From Pararhodobacter sp. (GTDB taxonomy: Bacteria; Pseudomonadota; Alphaproteobacteria; Rhodobacterales; Rhodobacteraceae), in contig JAFIEK010000005.1 in assembly GCA_020832545.1 (NCBI GenBank), positions 1 through 64,000 on the forward strand: a stretch of DNA of 64,000 nucleotides, written 5' to 3'. A program made the position numbers and the translations under genes. Shown here piece by piece: positions 58,297-64,000 of this stretch. The notes beneath the pieces were generated by a model that had not been told where the DNA came from, did not search any database, and saw nothing but the letters and a program-made list of their open reading frames with translations. Position 1 is the stretch's first letter; the number at the start of each line of letters is the position of its first letter.

Positions 58297-59085
58297 ATGA
58301 AGTTTCATTACGAAAAAGCCGATGGTATCGCCACCATCACGCTGGACAACCCGCCGGTCAACGTGCTGACGCCAGAGCTGCACAAGGACCTGCTGGAGAT
58401 CCTGCGCGATTTCAACACCGACCCGGATGTGCGTTGCGGCATCTGGACGGCGGCGGGTGATCGCGCCTTTTGTGCGGGCGATGATGTGAAAACCCCCCGG
58501 CCCGAGCGCAGCTTTGCCGAGGTCGCCGAGCGCCACCTCAGCCCCCGGCGCGAGGGCGATGGGTTTGAATACCCCGGCTGGGAGGGCGAGGTGCTGGCGC
58601 TGCCCCGCCTCAAACCGATGATCGCGGCGGTGAACGGGGTTTGTCTGGGGCAAGGCATGATCTATCTGCTGCTGCTGACCGATCTGCGCATAGCCACCCC
58701 CAACGCCCGCTTTGGCTTGCCGGAAATCGCCTATGGCATGCCCGGTGCCAGCGCCGCCACCCGGCTGGGGCGGCAGATCCCGCATGTGCTGGCGATGCAG
58801 ATGGCGCTGACCGGCATGATGATCGATGCAGAGACCGCCGCGCGCGGCTTTCTGATCAACGAGGTGGTGGAACCTGAGGCCCTGATGCCCCGCGCGCGGC
58901 TGGTTGCGGGGCATATTGCCAGCCATCCGCCGGTGGCCGTGCGCGCCGAGATGGACGCCTACTACCGTGCGCAGGATATGAGCCGCGCCGATGCGCTGGC
59001 CTATTCGGGCAACCTTTACCAGTTGGTGCGCGCCACGCAGGACCGCACCACCCCGCCGCTGGCCGCACGAAAGGACAAAGCATGA
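58297..59085 (+). CDS. Enoyl-CoA hydratase/isomerase (crotonase) family protein
   Basis: This 262-residue crotonase fold has the oxyanion hole in F-C-A-G-D-D and N-G-V-C-L-G-Q-G. The first catalytic Glu is kept in F-G-L-P-E-I. The second, usually in an A-M-E-M-x-L-T-G stretch, appears as Gln in L-A-M-Q-M-A-L-T-G, and G-A-G-G-T-Q-R-L is replaced by G-A-S-A-A-T-R-L. Ordinary hydration may thus be impaired, and an isomerase, decarboxylase or other crotonase activity is possible. It sits between the transporter and the CoA ligase (4-base overlap with the latter), an arrangement like CaiD-CaiC. Confidence 0.87.
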   Translation: MKFHYEKADGIATITLDNPPVNVLTPELHKDLLEILRDFNTDPDVRCGIWTAAGDRAFCAGDDVKTPRPERSFAEVAERHLSPRREGDGFEYPGWEGEVLALPRLKPMIAAVNGVCLGQGMIYLLLLTDLRIATPNARFGLPEIAYGMPGASAATRLGRQIPHVLAMQMALTGMMIDAETAARGFLINEVVEPEALMPRARLVAGHIASHPPVAVRAEMDAYYRAQDMSRADALAYSGNLYQLVRATQDRTTPPLAARKDKA

Positions 59086-60734
59086 GCAGTGATCCCGGCG
59101 CGCAGGAAATGGCGCGGTTTGCCCGGCAGTTGACTGACACCGCCCTGCCCCCCTCCATCGGTGATTTTGTGCGCGAACGCGCGCGCACGCTGGGCGATCA
59201 GACCGCCGCCATATGGTTTGAAAAGGACATCTCGGTGTCTTATGCCGAGCTTGACCGCCGCTCGGATGCCGTCGCCGCAGGCCTTATGACGCGGGGCCTG
59301 CGCAAGGGCGCGCATGTGGCGGTGATGCTGCCCAATGTGCCCGAGTTTCTGTTCACATGGTTCGCAATCGCCAAGCTGGGCTGCGTGATGGTGCCGGTCA
59401 ATGTGGGCTATACCGGGGCTGAGCTGGATTACCTGCTTAACCAGTCCGACGCGCAGGCGCTGGTGCTGGATGAAGCATTTTTGCCCGCACTGCGCGCCAT
59501 GCAAAAGCGCCCCGCCGTGCTGGATGATGCGCGCGTCTTCGTCCATGGCACGCCGCAGCCGGGGCAGGTGGCGCTGGCTGATCTGATGACTGACGCCCCC
59601 TTTACGCCCCCCTGGCCCGTTGCCGCCACCGATCTGGCCAGCCTGCAATACACCTCGGGCACCACGGGTTTCCCCAAGGGCTGCATGTTACCGCAGGATT
59701 ACTGGGTGCTGCTGTCGCATTCCGCCGCCCTTGGCGCGGCTGAACTGAAGGTTGAGCGTACGCTTCTCTGGGCACCGTTCTTCTACATGGACCCGCAATG
59801 GCAGTTTCTGATGTCGATGAAGCTGGGCGCAGTGGCCTATATTGCCGAACGCCTCAGCCTTAGCCGGTTCTTTGACTGGGTGCGCAGGCACCGCATCCAC
59901 TACACCTATTTCCCCGAAGCCGTGCTCAAGGCCCTGCCCCGCAGCGATGCCGACAGCGAGATAGAACTGCGCTACATCAACGCCTTCGGCTGGAGCCCCG
60001 AGGCCATTACGGAGGCCGAAGAGCGCTTTGGTCTGATCGCGCGCGACAGTTTCGGCATGACAGAAATCGGTGCCGGGATGATGATGCCCCATGCTGCCAC
60101 CCACAAGCTGCAAAGCCGCTCCTGCGGGCTGCCCGCCCCGTTCCGTGAGGTGCGGATTGTCGATGCAACTGGCCAGCCCTGCCCCCCGGATACGCCGGGT
60201 GAATTGCAGGTGCGCGGGCGCGCCATCCTCTGGGGCTATTACAAGAACCCTGCCGCCAATGCCGCCGCGTTTGACGGCGACTGGTTCCGCACCGGCGATC
60301 TGTTCACGCAGGATGCCGAGGGCTACCTGCGTATTGTCGGCCGCATCAAGGACATGATCCGCCGCTCGGGCGAGAACATCTCGGCGCGCGAGGTTGAGGC
60401 AGTGGTCAACGCCTACCCCGATATTGAAGAGTCCGCCGCCCTGCCGGTGCCGGACCCGCTGCGCAAGGAAGAGGTGAAGATCTGCCTGAAACTGCGCGAG
60501 GGCATCGCGCCTGCTGATTTCGACATCGACGCCTTTCTGGCGCATTGCGCGCAGCATCTGGCCGCGTTCAAGGTGCCGCGCTACGTGGGGTTTGTTGACA
60601 GCTTCCCGCGGACGGCCTCGCACAAGATCTCAAAGCCTGCGCTGGTTGCTGCGGCTGATGATCTGCGAGGCGGTGCCTATGATCGGGTTGAAGGGGGCTG
60701 GCACGCGGACAGGCAAGGCGAAAGACGGGTATGA
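59082..60734 (+). CDS. Acyl-CoA synthetase (AMP-forming), CaiC-like context
   Basis: This is a 550-residue ANL ligase. The P-loop is Y-T-S-G-T-T-G-F-P-K-G, with S-F-G-M-T-E-I-G-A-G, F-R-T-G-D-L-F and G-R-I-K-D-M-I-R-R-S-G-E-N-I-S, and the C-terminal Lys in T-A-S-H-K-I-S-K. It activates a carboxylic acid, presumably the compound brought in by the upstream ABC system. The length and pairing with a crotonase homologue recall crotonobetaine/carnitine-CoA ligase, but no residue proves that. It is the last gene of the operon; no clear terminator follows. Confidence 0.9.
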   Translation: MSSDPGAQEMARFARQLTDTALPPSIGDFVRERARTLGDQTAAIWFEKDISVSYAELDRRSDAVAAGLMTRGLRKGAHVAVMLPNVPEFLFTWFAIAKLGCVMVPVNVGYTGAELDYLLNQSDAQALVLDEAFLPALRAMQKRPAVLDDARVFVHGTPQPGQVALADLMTDAPFTPPWPVAATDLASLQYTSGTTGFPKGCMLPQDYWVLLSHSAALGAAELKVERTLLWAPFFYMDPQWQFLMSMKLGAVAYIAERLSLSRFFDWVRRHRIHYTYFPEAVLKALPRSDADSEIELRYINAFGWSPEAITEAEERFGLIARDSFGMTEIGAGMMMPHAATHKLQSRSCGLPAPFREVRIVDATGQPCPPDTPGELQVRGRAILWGYYKNPAANAAAFDGDWFRTGDLFTQDAEGYLRIVGRIKDMIRRSGENISAREVEAVVNAYPDIEESAALPVPDPLRKEEVKICLKLREGIAPADFDIDAFLAHCAQHLAAFKVPRYVGFVDSFPRTASHKISKPALVAAADDLRGGAYDRVEGGWHADRQGERRV

Positions 60735-60819
60735 GGCCTTGTTTTCACGCAAGGTATTGCAAAGCAAAGTGAGGCTTGCCAGCAGGCACCCCGTCAGAAA
60801 GCACTGCGGCGCGCGCGCA

Positions 60820-62385
60820 TCACAGCGCGGCGCACAGCAGTGGCCCATCGCCGGGGGGAACATCTTCAGCCGGTGCGCCCGGGGCCCAGGTGACATTGCG
60901 GTCCAGCGGGAAAACGGGCCGGATCAGTTTGTTGAAGCGCAGCGTTGAAAGGTCAGACCGGCATACGCCCGGTCCTTCAGCCAGCAGGATATGCGCCGCG
61001 ATCTGCTCAAAGCCCGCGCGAAAATGCTGCCGTGAGGCCAGCGCGATGTAGCGTGCCGCGCGCGGGTCCAGCCCGCAATGGGTGAAGACACCCTGATCAA
61101 GCGGTTCGATCCGGTTGGAGCTGACCACAACCTGCCCCTGTGGCAGTTCCAGCACCGCCGTCGGCCCCATGCAGACCCGCATGCCCGTCAGCATCGGCCC
61201 GGTTATGGTGAACCAGCCATCGGACATCGCTATCACACGGCCTTTGAGCGGCAGGGGGCGGGCCGGGTGACCGGCTACCCCCAGATCGACCTTGCTGCCA
61301 AGCACAATCTCGACCTCGGCACCCAGACCTGCTGCGATCATCACCTGCACGCTTTCCGGGTCCCAGACGGGGCCGGCCAGAATGCCGTCTACCCCGGCAT
61401 TCAGCAGCGCTTCCAGCACCGCCGGTGTATCTGCCGTGCCGCCTGAGCCTGCGTTGTTGCCCGGATCGGCCACAACAACCGGGTGCTGTTGCAGTTCGAC
61501 GGCCCTAGCGATCACCGTTTCAAAGGGCTCGGGCGTCTGAACAAACGCCTCGCGCGCGTCCCACAGCGATTTTGCCAGTTCCCGCGCCAGTGCCTGCGCC
61601 GCCCCCGCGTCCTGGTCCACGATGATCACGCAGGCCCCGGCATGCGCCACGTCGGACAGTGGAAACCCCCCGAAGATCGAGGCATTCATAACCTCGCCTG
61701 ATTTCTCGGCAGTGATTGCGCGGTCCATGATTGAACGCAGCGGTTCGCGCGCGGGGGTGCAGGTGGTGGTTGCGGGCAGCATTGGCAGCCACTCAACGGC
61801 GATCACCGGCTGCGCCTGCCCACGCAATCTGGCCAACAGGCTGCGCGCGGCACGCTGGCCGGTTTCATACATGTCCACATGCGGCACGGTCCAGTAGCCG
61901 GTGATGATATCGGCATTCGCAACCGTCTGGCGGCTGATTGTGGCGTGAAAGTCCAGCGCCACGGCGATGGGAATGCCGGGGCGCTTTTGGCGGATCATCG
62001 CCAGCAGCGTGCCTTCGGCATCATCGGCACCTTCCGCCACCATGGCTCCGTGCATGTCCAGCATGACCCCGTCAACGCTGTCATCGAGATCTGCCAGAAT
62101 ACGGGCGCACATTGCCTGAAACGAGGCCGCGTCGCATGGGCCCGAGGGCAGGGCGGTGCCGCAGAATGGCAACACGATATCTGCCTCCGCCGCCTCGCAT
62201 GCGGCAATGAAGGCCGATAGGGCCGTGTTGGTTCCGCGCATCCGTTCTATGACCGTCGCACCGTTTTGCCCATTGACCGAACCTGAGCCATCGAGCGTGA
62301 AGCCGATGGTGAAATCGCGGATGTCACATCGGATCGGCGAGAAGGTATTTGTCTCATGAAAGATCGAAGCGATGAGGATCTTCAT
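60820..62385 (-). CDS. M81-family metallopeptidase (MlrC/microcystinase C-like)
   Basis: This 521-residue protein has two domains. The N-terminal metallo-domain has I-A-S-I-F-H-E-T-N-T-F-S, D-M-H-G-A-M-V, the zinc-type D-F-H-A-T motif and Y-E-T-G. The C-terminal MlrC domain begins near P-V-V-V-A-D-P-G-N-N-A-G-S-G-G. MlrC cleaves linearised microcystin in Sphingomonas, but most relatives are in bacteria with no microcystin link and have unknown peptide or amide substrates. ACAGGAGACC precedes the start. It lies 44 bases downstream of a TetR gene on the same strand and probably forms an operon with it. Confidence 0.88.
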   Translation of the reverse strand: MKILIASIFHETNTFSPIRCDIRDFTIGFTLDGSGSVNGQNGATVIERMRGTNTALSAFIAACEAAEADIVLPFCGTALPSGPCDAASFQAMCARILADLDDSVDGVMLDMHGAMVAEGADDAEGTLLAMIRQKRPGIPIAVALDFHATISRQTVANADIITGYWTVPHVDMYETGQRAARSLLARLRGQAQPVIAVEWLPMLPATTTCTPAREPLRSIMDRAITAEKSGEVMNASIFGGFPLSDVAHAGACVIIVDQDAGAAQALARELAKSLWDAREAFVQTPEPFETVIARAVELQQHPVVVADPGNNAGSGGTADTPAVLEALLNAGVDGILAGPVWDPESVQVMIAAGLGAEVEIVLGSKVDLGVAGHPARPLPLKGRVIAMSDGWFTITGPMLTGMRVCMGPTAVLELPQGQVVVSSNRIEPLDQGVFTHCGLDPRAARYIALASRQHFRAGFEQIAAHILLAEGPGVCRSDLSTLRFNKLIRPVFPLDRNVTWAPGAPAEDVPPGDGPLLCAAL

Positions 62386-62429
62386 GAGGTCTCCTGTTGC
62401 GGGGCAATGCTGTACAATCGTGAACGGGA

Positions 62430-63083
62430 TCAGTCAGGTCGGTAGCAGGCGACGCCGCAGGCGGCGCGGGTAGCAATGTCCAGAAGCGGCGCGCGCTCAC
62501 GCGGGAAAGCGGGGCCGGTGCCCAGGCGCACCTGCACCATGATCATCACCGCCACCTGTGCTGCGGCACGCAATGCACCAACCGGATCAGGGGCGGTGAT
62601 CTGGGTGCTGTATTCGCTATAATGCACGGCGAGCCGGTCGCAGATACGCAGGGTCAGCCCGCTGAGAGCGCGCCGGATTTCTGGCAATTCGGTCTCAAGC
62701 TCTTGCGCAGCGCGGTAGAAACCCAGGTTCTTTTGCACCACGTCATAGGTTTGCTCAGCGATCTGGCGAAGCAGGCCGGGCAGGTCGCCATTGGTCTGGC
62801 GGCTCATGTCGAGCCGGTCAATCCGCGCGGTCGTTTCCTGCACATACTGCTGATGGATAGCGCAAAACACCGCGGCCTTGTCCGAAAAGCGATGATAGAA
62901 AGACCCGTTCGACACACCGGAGCGTTCGATAATGTCGCTCACCCGGGTCTGCGCATAGCCGCGTTCACCAAACAGTACCTTTGCCGCTTCAAGCAATTTG
63001 CGTTCAGTGCGGATGCCGCGCCGCTGCTGTGCCGGAGCATAGAGGGTCTGAGGGGCGTCGATGGTATCGCTGGTTTCAGACAT
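62430..63083 (-). CDS. TetR-family regulator, upstream of the M81 gene
   Basis: This 217-residue protein has a TetR HTH at about residues 20-66, with V-S-D-I-I-E-R-S-G-V-S-N-G-S-F-Y-H-R-F. A helical ligand domain follows. The start at 63083 is fixed by GAGGAGG 7 bases upstream. Unusually, this ribosome-binding site and the ATG lie inside a perfect inverted repeat, so the protein or the RNA structure may control its own translation or transcription. The M81 peptidase gene follows directly. Confidence 0.88.
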   Translation of the reverse strand: MSETSDTIDAPQTLYAPAQQRRGIRTERKLLEAAKVLFGERGYAQTRVSDIIERSGVSNGSFYHRFSDKAAVFCAIHQQYVQETTARIDRLDMSRQTNGDLPGLLRQIAEQTYDVVQKNLGFYRAAQELETELPEIRRALSGLTLRICDRLAVHYSEYSTQITAPDPVGALRAAAQVAVMIMVQVRLGTGPAFPRERAPLLDIATRAACGVACYRPD

Positions 63084-63109
63084 GAAGCCTCCTCACTTCA
63101 TGTCTGAAA
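63074..63109. promoter_or_regulatory. Inverted repeat covering the TetR start codon
   Basis: TTTCAGACATGAAG (63074-63087) and CTTCATGTCTGAAA (63096-63109) are perfect 14-base arms around an 8-base spacer. On the minus strand the spacer is the GAGGAGG ribosome-binding site and the downstream arm carries the ATG. A TTGACA -35 lies at 63136-63131 and a weak -10 (TACTTT) at 63112-63107, so the repeat also overlaps the promoter end. Confidence 0.8.
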
Positions 63110-63189
63110 GTAGAATATAAAGTCTAGAACTGTCAATCCAAAGCTGGCCTGACGGCGGGCCAGGACGCGGGAAGGCTTTGGCTTATCCC

Positions 63190-63218
63190 TTGCGTCACGG
63201 TGATTATAACTCTATATT
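63190..63218 (+). promoter_or_regulatory. Promoter of the antitoxin-toxin operon
   Basis: TTGCGT (63190-63195) and TATATT (63213-63218) are separated by 17 bases and lie 28 bases upstream of the antitoxin start. The surrounding AT-richness stands out in this GC-rich window. This fits a strong sigma-70-type promoter, as toxin-antitoxin operons need. Confidence 0.65.
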
Positions 63219-63245
63219 GCGTTAAATTAGCTGATGGAGGGCCGC

Positions 63246-63596
63246 ATGGCACTTGCTCATTATGCCGAAGGCGGGGTGTTCGAGCCCCGCAAGATTGCTG
63301 CCGTCCTGCGCACCACAAGCGAAGAGGTCGCCGCAAGCGTCGGCCTTGCCAAGGACGCGCTGCAACGGCGCACGCGTATACACTCTGACAAGACCCAGCG
63401 CAGGCTGCGTGAACTGGTGGAGATACTGAACAAGGTCGAACCGCGTTTCGGATCAGAGCTGATGGCCTATGCGTGGTTTCGCTCTGAACCCCTGCCCGGG
63501 TTTGACGGCCGCACGGCAATGCAGCTTGTACAGGAGGGCAAGGCGCAACAGGTGCTGGAGTATATCGACGCGGTTGATGCGGGCGTCTACGCCTGA
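63246..63596 (+). CDS. MbcA/ParS/Xre-type antitoxin
   Basis: This 116-residue antitoxin has an N-terminal Xre-like HTH (about residues 10-55) and the C-terminal MbcA/ParS (DUF2384) domain. In that domain A-W-F-R-S-E-P-L-P-G-F-D-G-R-T-A-M-Q-L-V-Q-E-G matches the family pattern. It neutralises the RES-domain toxin encoded next and should autoregulate the operon. ATG 63246 has GGAGGG upstream; ATG 63234 lacks one. Its stop overlaps the toxin start (TGATG). Confidence 0.88.
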   Translation: MALAHYAEGGVFEPRKIAAVLRTTSEEVAASVGLAKDALQRRTRIHSDKTQRRLRELVEILNKVEPRFGSELMAYAWFRSEPLPGFDGRTAMQLVQEGKAQQVLEYIDAVDAGVYA

Positions 63597-64000
63597 TGCC
63601 GCTTGTGGATGGGCGATACAAGGGGCGGCTCTACCGCGCCCTGAACCCGGTTTATGCCCGCACGCCGCTGTCCGGGCAGGGCGCGGCGCTCTATGGCGGG
63701 CGCTTCAATCGCAAGGGGGATGCAGCGCTTTATACCGCGCTGGACCCGGCCACCGCGCTGCGTGAGGCCAATCAGGTGGGTGATCTGCAACCCACAACCC
63801 TTGTCGCCTATCGCGCTGATCTGGGCCCGGTCTTTGACACCCGCGATGTGCAGGCGCTGGCCGCCCATGGCATGACCGCTGCGGGCCTTGCCGATGCCGG
63901 GTGGCGCGCAGACATGCTGGCGGGGCAGCCGGTGCCGACGCAAGCGTTCGCGCAGGTGCTGATCAAGGCGGGGTTCGCCGGGCTTTTGGTGCGCAGTTTT
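63596..64000 (+). CDS. RES-domain toxin (MbcT/ParT type), partial at window end
   Basis: The first 135 codons are in the window and the gene runs off the right edge. The RES family is named for conserved Arg, Glu and Ser. Here the Arg is in Y-G-G-R-F-N, the Glu in A-L-R-E-A-N and the Ser in L-V-R-S-F just before the edge. Characterised relatives degrade or phosphorolyse NAD+, or ADP-ribosylate a metabolic enzyme, arresting growth when free of antitoxin. The start overlaps the antitoxin stop (TGATG). Confidence 0.88.
   Translation, partial: MPLVDGRYKGRLYRALNPVYARTPLSGQGAALYGGRFNRKGDAALYTALDPATALREANQVGDLQPTTLVAYRADLGPVFDTRDVQALAAHGMTAAGLADAGWRADMLAGQPVPTQAFAQVLIKAGFAGLLVRSF

Noticed and set aside
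59688-60623. 311-codon minus-strand frame
   Set aside because: It is antisense to the CoA ligase at 59082-60734, with no ribosome-binding site or domain.

Overview
The window is GC-rich, densely coded DNA (60 protein genes, no rRNA or tRNA seen). It most likely comes from a Rhodobacteraceae/Roseobacter-type alphaproteobacterium. I infer this from the gene mix: two TRAP transporters, enlarged PstC and PstA, a chromosomal pca set, many CoA ligases, and frequent ATGA/TGATG start-stop overlaps. No database search was possible, so family names rest on motifs recognised by eye.

Layout. 1-3.6 kb: end of the beta-ketoadipate pathway (pcaI, pcaJ, pcaF) with a divergent IclR regulator and a large inverted-repeat operator. 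3.6-7.5 kb: a pseudouridine synthase, then a four-gene plus-strand cassette (serine hydrolase, GST, tandem DUF1428, VOC protein). 7.6-9.6 kb: an orphan hybrid sensor kinase. 9.7-15.7 kb: GntR regulator and perfect operator, then HMG-CoA-lyase-like enzyme, class III CoA-transferase and TRAP transporter, ending in a strong terminator. 15.7-21.1 kb: DUF892 protein, two Bcr/CflA-type efflux pumps, an MhqD/MhqO-like esterase/dioxygenase pair and MarR. 21.2-27.6 kb: pstSCAB with a candidate Pho box and a pstS-pstC attenuator. 27.8-30.7 kb: CoA ligase, hotdog thioesterase, IclR. 30.8-41.1 kb: a catabolic island with a tandem HxlR-like regulator, a carotenoid/lignostilbene-type oxygenase, alpha/beta hydrolase, nitronate-monooxygenase-like protein, CoA ligase, thiolase and a second TRAP system. 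41.1-49.5 kb: dipeptide-type ABC transporter with an M20 peptidase and an amidohydrolase. 49.8-53.6 kb: TetR, a B12-dependent acyl-CoA mutase in two subunits, and its MeaB GTPase. 53.7-60.7 kb: TetR, polyamine-type ABC transporter, crotonase-family enzyme and CoA ligase. 60.8-64 kb: TetR-M81 metallopeptidase operon and the start of an MbcA/RES toxin-antitoxin pair cut by the window edge.

How it works together. Most of the window consists of import-and-activate modules: a high-affinity transporter next to an enzyme that makes or moves a CoA thioester, next to a local one-component regulator. The most novel candidate is the mutase at 50551-53644. Its large subunit lacks the conserved F-D-(L/M)-P-T active-site segment, the substrate-binding Arg and the HCM-type Asp, so it may catalyse an unassigned carbon-skeleton rearrangement. 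A second pattern is that all five substrate-binding-protein genes are followed within about 30 bp by a perfect GC-rich hairpin inside the operon.
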